A stretch of 64,000 nt of DNA from Thermoleophilia bacterium UBA2241 (lineage in GTDB: Bacteria > Actinomycetota > Thermoleophilia > UBA2241): NCBI GenBank assembly GCA_002347645.1, contig DDYF01000039.1, positions 62,204 to 126,203 of the forward strand. The letters are read 5' to 3'. The notes beneath the pieces were generated by a model, which was given only the letters and a program-made list of their open reading frames with translations, searched no databases and was not told the origin of the DNA. A program made the position numbers and the translations under genes. Below, in pieces: positions 16,393 through 24,622 of this stretch (the stretch's first letter is position 1; the number at the start of each line of letters is the position of its first letter).

Positions 16393-16450
16393 CGCCCAAG
16401 CCTGCTGCGCGCACGGAGCCTTCCGCGAGGAGGGCTCGACGTTGTTAAGG

Positions 16451-16481
16451 GGCCGCCCCGCCCCCCGCGCGAGGGGCGGCC
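16451..16481 (+). terminator. Hairpin downstream of the M-box, probable expression platform
   Basis: GGCCGCCCC (16451-16459) pairs perfectly with GGGGCGGCC (16473-16481) around a C-rich loop. There is no T-run. It lies between the M-box and the ribosome site (AAAGGGGG near 16496-16503) of the first gene. It could be the riboswitch-controlled terminator or a structure that blocks translation; which one cannot be told from sequence. Confidence 0.6.
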
Positions 16482-16510
16482 GCACCGCACGCGGAAAGGG
16501 GGTGCGACAG

Positions 16511-17761
16511 ATGTTCTTCGTCAGCAAGCTGCTCGGCAGTCCGGTCAAGGATGCCGAAGAGAAGACGGTCGGCAGCCTGTACGACGTCGTCGTCAGCACC
16601 CGGCCCGCCTACCCCCGCGTCACCGCGCTCGCGGTCAAGCGGCGCGGCAAGCTGGTGTTCGCCCCTTGGGACACGGTCTCCAGCTTCGAAGAGTCGGGCA
16701 CGCTGCTCCGTATCGCCGGCGGCGACCTTGCCGAGCGCGCCCTCGCGCGCGACGAGCTCATGCTCGCCGACGCCTTCCTCGACAAGCAGCTCGTCGACAC
16801 CGAGGGCCGCAAGGTCATCCGTGTCAACGACATCCAGCTCGTCCGTACCGGGCGGCACGTGCACGTCGCCGCCGTCGACGTCTCGAGCGGTGCGATCCTG
16901 CGCCGCGTCGGGCTCGCGCGCGTGAGCGAGCGGCTGACCAAGGGGCGGCAGAAGCCGCGCCCGCGACTCATCGACTGGCGCGACGTCGACCTCGAGCAGA
17001 CCGACGACAGTTCCGTCCGCCTCACCGTCCCCCGCACCAAACTCGAGCTGCTGCATCCTGCCGACATCGCGGATCTGGTGCACGAGCTCTCCCCCGAGGA
17101 GCGGGCGGCCGTCCTCGACGCCCTCGACGACGAGGTCGCGGCCGACGCCTTCGAAGAGATGCACCCGTCGTTCCAGGCGTCGCTACTCATCGACCTGCCG
17201 GACGACAAGGCGCGGGAACTCCTCGGCAACATGTCGCCCGACGACGCGGCAGACCTCCTTGCGGACCTTCCGGACGAGCGCCGCGCCCACCTCATCGCCA
17301 TGATGGAGAAGGACGACGCCGACGACATGCGGGAGCTGCTCAGCTACCCCGAGGACTCCGCCGGCGGCATCATGACGCCGGACTTCGCCTGGGTGAAGCT
17401 CGACGCGACCGCCGCCGAGGCGCTCGAGAGCCTGCGCGCGCAGGACGAGGAGGTCGAGACCGTCTACTACATCTACGTGCTCGACCGCTCCGAGAAGCTG
17501 CGCGGCGTCTTCTCGCTGCGGCAGTTGCTGATGGCCCCGCCCGAGCGCAAGGTCCGCGACTTCATGACCGAGAACCCGGTCGCCGTGCGCACGGACGCGA
17601 CCGAGGAGGAGGTCACGCAGCTGATCGCCAAGTACAATCTCCTGGCGCTCCCCGTGGTCGACGAAGAGGAGCGCTTGCACGGCATCATCACCATCGACGA
17701 CGCCATCGACCTGGTGCTTCCGCTCGCCTGGAAGAAGCGCCTGCCGAGGATCTTCCATTGA
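16511..17761 (+). CDS. Cytosolic PRC-barrel / MgtE_N / CBS-pair protein, probable Mg2+-sensing partner
   Basis: This 416-residue soluble protein has the sensing parts of the MgtE magnesium channel but no transmembrane domain. Residues ~1-75 and ~80-150 look like two PRC-barrel units; ~175-285 is an MgtE_N superhelix (repeated LSPEERAAVL, MSPDDAADLLADLPDERR); two CBS domains follow at ~290-350 (PEDSAGGIMTPDFAWVK) and ~355-410 (VRDFMTENPVAVRTDA). In MgtE these domains bind Mg2+ and close the channel. The ATG at 16511 is preferred over the in-frame 16442, which lies inside the hairpin. The transporter ATG is 10 bases after its stop. I infer it gates or senses for that transporter. Confidence 0.9.
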   Translation: MFFVSKLLGSPVKDAEEKTVGSLYDVVVSTRPAYPRVTALAVKRRGKLVFAPWDTVSSFEESGTLLRIAGGDLAERALARDELMLADAFLDKQLVDTEGRKVIRVNDIQLVRTGRHVHVAAVDVSSGAILRRVGLARVSERLTKGRQKPRPRLIDWRDVDLEQTDDSSVRLTVPRTKLELLHPADIADLVHELSPEERAAVLDALDDEVAADAFEEMHPSFQASLLIDLPDDKARELLGNMSPDDAADLLADLPDERRAHLIAMMEKDDADDMRELLSYPEDSAGGIMTPDFAWVKLDATAAEALESLRAQDEEVETVYYIYVLDRSEKLRGVFSLRQLLMAPPERKVRDFMTENPVAVRTDATEEEVTQLIAKYNLLALPVVDEEERLHGIITIDDAIDLVLPLAWKKRLPRIFH

Positions 17762-17771
17762 GGAGGCCTCG

Positions 17772-19040
17772 ATGGCGCAGTCGCTCCGCAGGCTAGACCG
17801 GCGCGTCGCTCGCCGGGTCGGCCGCTCCCGCCTGCTCGTCGCTCTGGCGATGCTGGGCCCTGGTCTGATCGCGGCCAATGCCGGCAACGACGCCGGTGGC
17901 ATCACCACCTGGTCGGTGATCGGGTCACGGTACGGCTACAGCATGATCTGGATCCTCGTCCTGATCACGCCGGTGCTCGCCGTCGTGCAGGAGATGAACG
18001 CCCGGGTCGGCGTGGTGACGGGACGCGGGCTGGCCGGGCTCATCCGCGAGAACTTCAGCCTCAAGGTGACGGCGCTCGCGATCCTCGCCACGGCGCTCGC
18101 GAACTTCGGCACCACCGTGGCGGAGTTCTCCGGCATCGCCGCCGCCGGCAGCCTGTTCCACGTCCCGCCGTACGTCGGCGTCCCCGTCGTGGCCCTCGCC
18201 GTGTGGCTGCTCGTCACCCGGGGCTCGTATCACAAGGTGGAGCGCGTCCTGCTCGCCCTCGGTTTCGTCCTCGTCACGTACGTCATCGCCGGCCTCATCG
18301 CGGGCCCCGACTGGGGGGCCGCGGCGCGCGGTGCTGTCACCCCGCGGCCCCAGTTCGATTCGCTCTGGCTGTTCACGGCGATCGCCGCCGTGGGGACGAC
18401 GCTCACCCCGTGGGGCCAGTTCTTCATCCAGGCGGCGGTCGTCGACAAGAAGATCACGCTGCGCCAGTACGTGTACACGAAGTACGAGATCTACGCAGGC
18501 TCGGTCATCATGACCGGCATCGACTTCTTCATCGTCGTCGCCTGCGCCTCGGTGCTCTACAAGGAGGGCGTCGTCGTGGAGTCGGCGCAGGAGGCGGCGA
18601 GGGCCCTCGAGCCGCTCCTCGGCCTCGCCGCCCGCTACCTCTTCGGCGTCGGCCTGCTGGCCGTCTCGATCCTCGCCGCCGGCGTGCTGCCGCTCGCCAC
18701 GGCCTACGTCGTCTGCGAGGCCTTCGGCTTCGAGTCAGGCCTCGACACCTCGTTCCGCGAGGCGCCGGTCTTCAACGGCATCATCACGTTCTTCATGTTC
18801 GTGCCGGCGGTCGTCGCGATGATCCCCGGGCTGCCCCTGGTCAAGGTGATCCTCGTGGCGCAGACCCTGAACGGTGTGCTCCTGCCCGTGATCCTGCTGT
18901 TCACGCTCAGGATGGTCAACAACCCCCGCGTGATGGGCGAGCACGTCAACGGACCGGGACGGAACGCGATCGCCTGGGGGTTCTCCGTCGTCCTGGTCGG
19001 GCTGAGCGCCGTGCTCGTCCTCTCGCCGCTCTTCGCCTAG
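17772..19040 (+). CDS. NRAMP-related transporter, predicted Mg2+ type
   Basis: An inner-membrane protein of 422 residues with about 11 helices and the NRAMP (SLC11) fold. The metal site is altered: the TM1 DPGN of manganese/iron NRAMPs is D40-A-G-G43, and the TM6 MPH is T212-P-W214 (GTTLTPWGQ). Loss of the sulfur-bearing methionine is the hallmark of NRAMP-related magnesium transporters (NRMTs), described in Eggerthella lenta and clostridia. The M-box upstream and the MgtE_N/CBS partner gene both support magnesium uptake. GGAGG before ATG 17772. It is wrongly predicted as a manganese transporter if only the family name is used. Confidence 0.92.
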   Translation: MAQSLRRLDRRVARRVGRSRLLVALAMLGPGLIAANAGNDAGGITTWSVIGSRYGYSMIWILVLITPVLAVVQEMNARVGVVTGRGLAGLIRENFSLKVTALAILATALANFGTTVAEFSGIAAAGSLFHVPPYVGVPVVALAVWLLVTRGSYHKVERVLLALGFVLVTYVIAGLIAGPDWGAAARGAVTPRPQFDSLWLFTAIAAVGTTLTPWGQFFIQAAVVDKKITLRQYVYTKYEIYAGSVIMTGIDFFIVVACASVLYKEGVVVESAQEAARALEPLLGLAARYLFGVGLLAVSILAAGVLPLATAYVVCEAFGFESGLDTSFREAPVFNGIITFFMFVPAVVAMIPGLPLVKVILVAQTLNGVLLPVILLFTLRMVNNPRVMGEHVNGPGRNAIAWGFSVVLVGLSAVLVLSPLFA

Positions 19041-19089
19041 CGAGGCGCCCGCTGCCGGAAGCCCGGCGCAGACGGCCGGGGTGCGGCGC

Positions 19090-20055
19090 TCAGGATCCGT
19101 CGACGCGCTCGTGCGAGCGCGGCTCGATGTGCACGAGCACGTCCGCGTTGGGGATGCAGGCACGGATGTCGGCAGCGATGTGTTCGGCGACATCGTGCGC
19201 CTCGCCGACACGCAGCGACTCGTCGACCGTGATGTGCAGGTCGATGTGCCGGCGGCTGCCGGCCTTGCGGGCGCGCAACCGGTGATAGCCGGAGATGATC
19301 GTCCCTTGGTGGTCCTTGATGCAGCGCCGGATCTCGTCGAGCTCGTCCGGCGCGAGGGTCTCGTCGAGGAGGACCCGGGCGGAGCCCATGACGAGCAGGT
19401 AGCCCGTACGGACGATGAGGACGGCGACCGCCATCGCCGCGACGGGGTCGATCCACTCGATGCCGGTCAGCCTGACGAGCAGCAGGCCTCCAGCGACGCC
19501 GAACGAGGTGTAGACGTCGGTCAGCAGATGGGCGGCATCGGCCTCGAGCGCCGCCGACTGGGTGCGCCGCGCCACCGGATACAGCACGCCGCGCGAGACG
19601 ACGAGGTTGACGACCCCCGACACGGCCATGACCGCGATCCCCAGCCAGACGAAGTCGATGGTCACGCCCTCGAGCAGCTTGCGGAGGGCCTCGACGATGA
19701 TCACCGCGGCGGCGCCGATGATCAACAGGGCCTCGACCACGCCGGACACGTTCTCGACCTTCTCGTGCCCGTAGTGATGGTGCTCGTCCGGCGGCTGGGC
19801 CGCCCGGCGCACGGCCAGGAAGGCGATCACGGCGGCGATGAGGTCCGACCCGGAGTGCAGAGCCTCGGAGAGGATCGCGATGGAGCCGGTGAGGACAGCG
19901 ACGACGACCTTGAAGGCGATGAGCAGCGCGTTCGAGACGATCGAGACCGTGGCGGCCCGGGACTTGAGGCCGTGGTCGACGACGTCGTCGTGAGCGTTCG
20001 GCGTCGAGGTGACGCCGACGGATGCCCTACGTCGCGACCCCGTCAGGCCCATCAT
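19090..20055 (-). CDS. Cation diffusion facilitator (CDF) metal exporter
   Basis: A proton-coupled divalent metal exporter (Zn/Co/Fe/Mn class), 321 residues, with six membrane helices followed by a cytosolic dimerisation domain. The metal site can be read in TM2 as SEALHSGSDL (H and D four residues apart) and in TM5 as DAAHLLTDVYTS. A His-rich loop (DEHHHYGHEKVEN) lies between helices. I choose ATG 20055, with GGGAGGG upstream; a further in-frame N-terminal extension is not conserved. Its start overlaps the end of rdgB by 29 bases, so it is the last gene of the murI-queT-rph-rdgB operon. Metal identity is not determined. Confidence 0.9.
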   Translation of the reverse strand: MMGLTGSRRRASVGVTSTPNAHDDVVDHGLKSRAATVSIVSNALLIAFKVVVAVLTGSIAILSEALHSGSDLIAAVIAFLAVRRAAQPPDEHHHYGHEKVENVSGVVEALLIIGAAAVIIVEALRKLLEGVTIDFVWLGIAVMAVSGVVNLVVSRGVLYPVARRTQSAALEADAAHLLTDVYTSFGVAGGLLLVRLTGIEWIDPVAAMAVAVLIVRTGYLLVMGSARVLLDETLAPDELDEIRRCIKDHQGTIISGYHRLRARKAGSRRHIDLHITVDESLRVGEAHDVAEHIAADIRACIPNADVLVHIEPRSHERVDGS

Positions 20056-20710
20056 CGAGCAGTCCCTCCCGTCGCATGCGTTCGAGGAGGGCCTTCCCGG
20101 CCAGAGCGCGGTGGCTGGCCTGGTCCTTCTGCTCCTGTGGCCACTGGGCCACAGTGAGGTCTGACCCCTCCGGGACGAAGACGGGGTCGTAGCCGAACCC
20201 GCCCTCACCGCGCGGCGCCTCGGCGATGGCGCCCCACCAGTATCCCGTCACCTCGTATTCTTCCATCCTTGAGGTGACGGCGACAAGCGTGCAGACGAAG
20301 CGTGCGCGACGGGCGAGAGGGCCGGCGCAGCCGGCGAGCTCGCCCAGGAGGCGCTCGTAGTTGGCGCGGTCGGCGCCGGACCCTTCTACGCCCGCGTAGC
20401 GCGCGCTCGTGACCCCCGGCGCCCACCCCAGCGCCTCGACCTCCAGGCCCGAATCGTCGGCGAAGAAGAGGACGTCGTCGAGCACGCCGCCCGGCGACGC
20501 GACCGTCGACGCCAGCGACGGGTCGGCGAGAACGGCGCGCCCGAGCGCCACGGCCTTGAGACGGGCGTTGGCCGCGAAGGACTCAGTCCCCTCGGGCGGC
20601 GGCCTGACGCCGTCGGGCATGGGGACCACGTCGTACGGACCGAGGATCGCACGGAACTCCCGGAGCTTGTGGCGGTTGCCGCTGGCGAGGACGAAGCGCA
20701 CGCGTCGCAC
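20027..20710 (-). CDS. rdgB: XTP/dITP diphosphatase (Ham1/RdgB)
   Basis: A house-cleaning nucleotide pyrophosphatase that removes deaminated purine triphosphates (dITP, XTP). The 227-residue protein has the substrate motif ASGNRHKLREF at 9-19, ADDSGLEV near 88, GEGGFGYDPVF and SHRALA. A 12-residue insert (VASPGGVLDDVL) precedes ADDSG compared with E. coli. The GTG at 20710 begins one base after the rph stop; a second GTG nine bases later is the alternative. This rph-rdgB pairing is widespread in bacteria. Confidence 0.95.
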   Translation of the reverse strand: MRRVRFVLASGNRHKLREFRAILGPYDVVPMPDGVRPPPEGTESFAANARLKAVALGRAVLADPSLASTVASPGGVLDDVLFFADDSGLEVEALGWAPGVTSARYAGVEGSGADRANYERLLGELAGCAGPLARRARFVCTLVAVTSRMEEYEVTGYWWGAIAEAPRGEGGFGYDPVFVPEGSDLTVAQWPQEQKDQASHRALAGKALLERMRREGLLDDGPDGVAT

Positions 20711-20711
20711 C

Positions 20712-21431
20712 TCAGCCGAGCTGGGCGACGGCCGCCGCCTGGGCCGCCGCGATGGCGGCCGCCCCCGCGGCGGCCAGACCCAGCATCTCGTCGAGCGTGG
20801 CGCGCGTGAACGGCTCGCCCTCGGCCGTGGCCTGCACCTCGACGAGGCGGCCGTCGCCGGTCACGACCACGTTCATGTCGACCTCGGCGGCCGAGTCCTC
20901 TTCGTAGTCGAGGTCGAGCAGCAGCCGGCCGTCGGCGTAGCCCACCGACACTGCGGCGACCGAGTCGAACAGCGGGAGCTGCGCGAGACCGTTCATCTCC
21001 TGGAGCACGCGCACGGCCTGATGGATCGCGACGTAGGCTCCGCTGATGCTCGCCGTGCGCGTCCCGCCGTCGGCCTGCAGCACGTCGCAGTCGACGGCGA
21101 TCGTGCGCTCGCCGATGATGCCGAGGTCGACCACGGCACGCAGACTCCGCCCGATGAGGCGCTGGATCTCCATCGTACGACCCGACTGGCGGCCGCGCAC
21201 CGCCTCGCGCGGCGTGCGCGCCGGCGTCGCTCCCGGAAGCATGCTGTACTCGGCCGTGAGCCACCCCCGGCCGGAGCCCCGCAGCCACGGCGGGACGCCC
21301 TCCGAAAGCGACGCGGTGCAGAGCACGTGCGTGTCGCCGAGCTCGATCCGCGCCGACCCCGCGGCGAACTTCGCCACTCGGGGCGTGATCTTGAGCGGCC
21401 GGAGCTCGTCGGCCTTGCGTCCGCTCCTCAC
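20712..21431 (-). CDS. rph: Ribonuclease PH
   Basis: A phosphorolytic 3'-5' exoribonuclease that trims tRNA 3' ends; 239 residues, the normal length. Family features include RKADELRPLKI at the N-terminus, GSGRGWLTAEYSMLPGAT, GRTMEIQRLIGRSLRAVVDL, and the phosphate-site region DCDVLQADGGTRTASISGA. The C-terminus is alanine-rich. I use the GTG at 21431, which overlaps the queT stop by four bases. It is followed at once by rdgB. Confidence 0.95.
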   Translation of the reverse strand: MRSGRKADELRPLKITPRVAKFAAGSARIELGDTHVLCTASLSEGVPPWLRGSGRGWLTAEYSMLPGATPARTPREAVRGRQSGRTMEIQRLIGRSLRAVVDLGIIGERTIAVDCDVLQADGGTRTASISGAYVAIHQAVRVLQEMNGLAQLPLFDSVAAVSVGYADGRLLLDLDYEEDSAAEVDMNVVVTGDGRLVEVQATAEGEPFTRATLDEMLGLAAAGAAAIAAAQAAAVAQLG

Positions 21432-21952
21432 CTCGTCCTCCTCGCCTCGTCGCCGCCGTGCAGCGCAGCCGGCGGGGTGCCTCCCGGCAGGCCGAGCCTG
21501 CCGTCGTGACGGCGCAGGGCTGCAAGCAGCGCGGCACCGCCGGTGAACAGTACCACGGCCTCGCCGAGGCTCACGAACGCGACCCCGTACCAGAACGGCA
21601 CGTCGGCCAGGAGGGCGAGCTCGAAGCCCACGCCGAGGCCGTTCACGACGACGGGGACGACCAAGGACGGCCAGCGCGGCCCGAGACGCCACATGACATA
21701 GGTCGCGACACTCGTGAGCGCCGCCCCGAACGGCACGTCGAGCACGGCGATCGGGCTGGCGACGTTGGCGATCGCCGTGCCCACCGTCAGGCCCGCGATC
21801 GCGGCCGGGTCGAAACAGGCGAACACGGTGAGCACCTCGCTCACGCGGAATTGGACCGGTCCGTAGGCGATGGCGCTCAGGCCCGGAGCGAGAGTGAGGC
21901 CCGCGTAGACGGCGGCGTACAGCGCGGCGCGGGCAAGCAGCCGCGCGCTCAC
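21428..21952 (-). CDS. queT: QueT-family membrane transporter (queuosine precursor class)
   Basis: An integral membrane S-component-like protein of 174 residues with five to six helices. The stretch AYGPVQFRVSEVLTVF at ~29-44 is the hallmark of QueT, which imports precursors of the tRNA base queuosine, probably with an energy-coupling-factor module. No queuosine gene or PreQ1 riboswitch is adjacent, so the substrate is from family knowledge. The GTG at 21952 overlaps the murI stop as GTGA. The last ~25 residues are arginine-rich and poorly conserved. Confidence 0.88.
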   Translation of the reverse strand: MSARLLARAALYAAVYAGLTLAPGLSAIAYGPVQFRVSEVLTVFACFDPAAIAGLTVGTAIANVASPIAVLDVPFGAALTSVATYVMWRLGPRWPSLVVPVVVNGLGVGFELALLADVPFWYGVAFVSLGEAVVLFTGGAALLAALRRHDGRLGLPGGTPPAALHGGDEARRTR

Positions 21953-22800
21953 GCCTGCGAGGCGGCCAGCTCGTCGAGACCCACCTGCACGACCTCGTCG
22001 AGCGGCATCTGCAGGAAGCGCGCGCCGACGGCGCGGAACGCCGCGGTGTCGCCGGTGCAGAAGAACCGGTACTCGCCTTCACGGTCCTCGCGACGTGCGA
22101 CGCCCCGACGCTCGAGGATCGCCTCGACCTCCAGGGCGACCTCGGCCGCCGGGTTGACGAGCGTGACGTCGCGCCCGAGGTGGCGCTGCAGCAGCGGCGC
22201 GACCACGGGGTAGTGCGTGCATCCCATGATGACCACGTCGGGGCGCTTCCGCTTGAGCGGCGCCGTGAAGGCGCGCACGGCATCGGCGACCTCACGGCTC
22301 GCAACGTCGCCGTCCTGGATGAACTGCGCCAGGCCGGGGCAGGCCTGCTGGTGGACCTCCGCGCCGGCGTCCAGTCCGAGCACGGCCTGGACGTAGCTAC
22401 CGCTGTTCACCGTCGCCTCGGTGGCCATCACGCCGATGCGCCGGTACCGCGACGTCTGCACGGCGGCCCGGGCGCCCGGCATCACCACGCCCACGATGGG
22501 CGTGGAGAAGCGTTCCTGCAGGCGCGGCAGGGCGGCCGCCGTCGCCGAGTAGCAGGCGACCACGATGAGCTTGACGCCCCCACGCTCGAGGAAGCGGGCG
22601 ATCTGGTCGGCGTAGAGCTCGAGCTCGGCCTGTGACTTGGAACCGTACGGGAAGCGCGCCGTGTCTCCAAAGTAGACGAAATCCTCGGACGGCATGGCGA
22701 CGAGGCACTCATGCAGCACGGTGAGGCCGCCGATGCCCGAATCGAACATGCCGATGGGCAGGCGGACGAGGTCCTGGGTGTCGGTGCGGTCCTGGGTCAT
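21949..22800 (-). CDS. murI: Glutamate racemase with altered first cysteine motif
   Basis: MurI makes D-glutamate for peptidoglycan by a two-cysteine mechanism. The 283-residue protein has FDSGIGGLTVL at 19-29 (D20, S21), PYGSKS at 51-56, the first catalytic cysteine C83 and the second C194 in MGCTHYP. The usual ACN(T/S)A motif reads ACYSATA here: tyrosine 84 (TAC) replaces the conserved asparagine (AAC), a single-base difference. The ATG at 22800 starts the conserved protein; TATACT at 22833-22828 gives a leader of about 20 nt. It is the first gene of a five-gene operon ending in the CDF exporter. Confidence 0.93.
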   Translation of the reverse strand: MTQDRTDTQDLVRLPIGMFDSGIGGLTVLHECLVAMPSEDFVYFGDTARFPYGSKSQAELELYADQIARFLERGGVKLIVVACYSATAAALPRLQERFSTPIVGVVMPGARAAVQTSRYRRIGVMATEATVNSGSYVQAVLGLDAGAEVHQQACPGLAQFIQDGDVASREVADAVRAFTAPLKRKRPDVVIMGCTHYPVVAPLLQRHLGRDVTLVNPAAEVALEVEAILERRGVARREDREGEYRFFCTGDTAAFRAVGARFLQMPLDEVVQVGLDELAASQA

Positions 22801-22948
22801 GGTCAGGGGCCGGCGCGGCGCCACGGTAGTATACCGCCCCGTCCGCGCCGGCCCTTCGACACCGGCGGGCAGCACCCCATCGAATGTCCCATCCTCGGGC
22901 CCTCAAGCCGCCACCGGCGCCGGCCGATACCGCCCTTGACGGAGCCGG

Positions 22949-23425
22949 ATGGACAACGCGGACAGGACCATGGACGACTTCAAGATCGAGCTCTTCATCT
23001 TCCCGGACGGCACGCAGGTCGAGATGATGGTGTTCGACCGGCCGACGGCCGGGGCCGTGCGGCCCGCCACGTCCGCACAGGTCTCGTGTTGCGCGGTCGA
23101 TCAGGCGTCGGCGTCGCCCACGGCGGACGAGGACGCCGACGTCCACGTCTGCCCCGTCTGTCGCAGCGACTTCGTGCAGCCGGTGGACTGGCGCCGTACC
23201 GGCGAGGCGACGTGGGACGTGCGCCTTCGCTGTCCCGAGTGCGAGGCGGTGCGCGACGTCGCCCTGCAACGCCCCGCCGTAGAGCGGCTCAGCCGCGACC
23301 TGTACCACGGCGCGCAGGAGCTCGCGCGCGAGGCCCAGCGGGTCGGCCGGCGCAACTTCGAAGACGAGGCACGCCGCTTCATCATCGCGCTGCAGCGCGG
23401 CGACATCCAGCCGCTGGATTTCTGA
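22949..23425 (+). CDS. Zinc-ribbon protein of unknown function
   Basis: A 158-residue soluble protein. The N-terminal part reads DDFKIELFIFPDGTQVEMMVFDRP; a zinc ribbon follows with C68-x2-C71 and C95-x2-C98 (CPVC, CPEC); the C-terminal half is a charged helix rich in Arg/Glu. Two extra adjacent cysteines (C47, C48) precede the ribbon. The ATG at 22949 or at 22970 (MDDFKIEL) may be the start. It is divergent from murI. I recognise no function; nucleic-acid binding or a structural role for the ribbon is possible. Confidence 0.75.
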   Translation: MDNADRTMDDFKIELFIFPDGTQVEMMVFDRPTAGAVRPATSAQVSCCAVDQASASPTADEDADVHVCPVCRSDFVQPVDWRRTGEATWDVRLRCPECEAVRDVALQRPAVERLSRDLYHGAQELAREAQRVGRRNFEDEARRFIIALQRGDIQPLDF

Positions 23426-23457
23426 ACGGCCGGGCCGGCGGCGTCCGCCGGCCGTCC

Positions 23458-24363
23458 TCACGCCGCCGGCGCCCCTTCCCGCACCCCGCGCCCCGTGTTC
23501 GCGACCCACACGCCAAGCATGACGACGACCGCTGCCACCGCCTGCCAAGCGGTGAAGCGCTCCCCGAGGAGCGCGTACGCGGCTCCGATGGCCACGACCG
23601 GTATCAGGTTGACGAAGACGGCGACCCGGCTCGACTCCAGAAAGCGGAAGGCGTAGTTGATCAGCAGGTAGGCGAGCAGCGAGCTGAAGACGCTGAGGTA
23701 CAGGACGCCGGCCACGGCCTCCGACGTCGGGGTCCGAACGCCCGCGAGCAGCGCTTCTCCGAGCGCGATGGGCAGCATGAAGAGGGCGCCGAACAGATTC
23801 TGGAACGCGGTCACGTACAGCGCGGACCGGGTGAGGAGCAGGCGCCGTGCCATGAGGTTGTAGACGGCGGCGGTGAGAGCGGCGCCCAGCACCAGGAGGT
23901 CGCCGGCCGTGCTGCCGCCTCCGCCGCCGCCGTTCAGCACCACCAGCCCGGCGACACCGGCGAACGAGAGGGCGATGCCCATCCAGCGTCGACGGCCGGC
24001 GTGCTCGCCCAGAACGAGGGCGCCGAGCACGGCGACGAAGATCGGGATGGTCGCGATGATCAGCGAGGCCTTCGACGCGCTCGTACGCGCCAGGCCGTTG
24101 GTCTCGAGGGCGAAGTACAGCGTGAGCGAGACGAAGCCGAGGACGGCGAGGCGCCCAAGCTCGGCGCGCGTGACCCGTTCCCGTCCCGGACGCCGCCGCC
24201 AGACCGCCCACAGGAGACCGCCGGCGACGGTGAAGCGAAGCAGCGCGACCAGCATCGGCGCGAAGCCCCGGAGCGCATACTTCGTGGCCACGAACGACAG
24301 GCCGAACGCGACCGTCATTCCGAGGGCGGCGGCGTAGGCGGAGACAGGCGGGCGCTGGTCCAC
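23458..24363 (-). CDS. EamA/DMT-family metabolite exporter
   Basis: A drug/metabolite transporter of 301 residues with ten predicted helices formed by two EamA repeats (first ~9-140, second ~155-290). Conserved features include AFGLSFVATKYALRG, ATIPIFVAVLGALVLGE and NLIPVVAIGAAYALLGE. A run of seven glycines lies between the repeats. Substrate unknown. The gene starts with GTG at 24363; TAGACT seven bases upstream and the lack of a Shine-Dalgarno site suggest a leaderless transcript. Confidence 0.88.
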   Translation of the reverse strand: MDQRPPVSAYAAALGMTVAFGLSFVATKYALRGFAPMLVALLRFTVAGGLLWAVWRRRPGRERVTRAELGRLAVLGFVSLTLYFALETNGLARTSASKASLIIATIPIFVAVLGALVLGEHAGRRRWMGIALSFAGVAGLVVLNGGGGGGSTAGDLLVLGAALTAAVYNLMARRLLLTRSALYVTAFQNLFGALFMLPIALGEALLAGVRTPTSEAVAGVLYLSVFSSLLAYLLINYAFRFLESSRVAVFVNLIPVVAIGAAYALLGERFTAWQAVAAVVVMLGVWVANTGRGVREGAPAA

Positions 24364-24370
24364 GGCCGGT

Positions 24371-24376
24371 AGTCTA
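24371..24376 (-). promoter_or_regulatory. -10 box placed for a leaderless EamA mRNA
   Basis: TAGACT on the minus strand ends seven bases before the GTG at 24363. The same spacing is seen at 46597, 55409 and 55441, so it looks like a real pattern of this genome. Confidence 0.45.
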
Positions 24377-24455
24377 CCGCCGCCCCCCTACCGACCGCCC
24401 CGCGCTTCGCGGGCGCCACAGCGCGATGCATGGCGACGGGCAGAGACGGGCGTGG

Positions 24456-24529
24456 TGCCCCCGGAAGGATTCGAACCTTCGACCTCGCGCTCCGGAGGCG
24501 CGCGCTCTAATCCCCTGAGCTACGAGGGC
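24456..24529 (-). tRNA. tRNA-Arg (anticodon CCG)
   Basis: A 74-nt cloverleaf on the minus strand: acceptor GCCCTCG pairs with CGGGGGC (one U-G pair), anticodon stem CGCGC/GCGCG with loop CTCCGGA (anticodon CCG), and T arm GAAGG-TTCGAAT-CCTTC. Discriminator A. CCA is not encoded. Confidence 0.95.
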
Positions 24530-24622
24530 ACTGAGGGGCTGCGATTGTAGCACGGCAGGCTAGGGACCGCGCCGGCAGCGGCCCAGGCTGGTGCCGGCGC
24601 GCGCAGACGACGCGCGGCCGCG

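Noticed and set aside
17772..19040. Manganese transporter MntH
   Set aside because: The DPGN and MPH metal-site motifs that define Mn/Fe NRAMPs are replaced, and the gene is behind an M-box.
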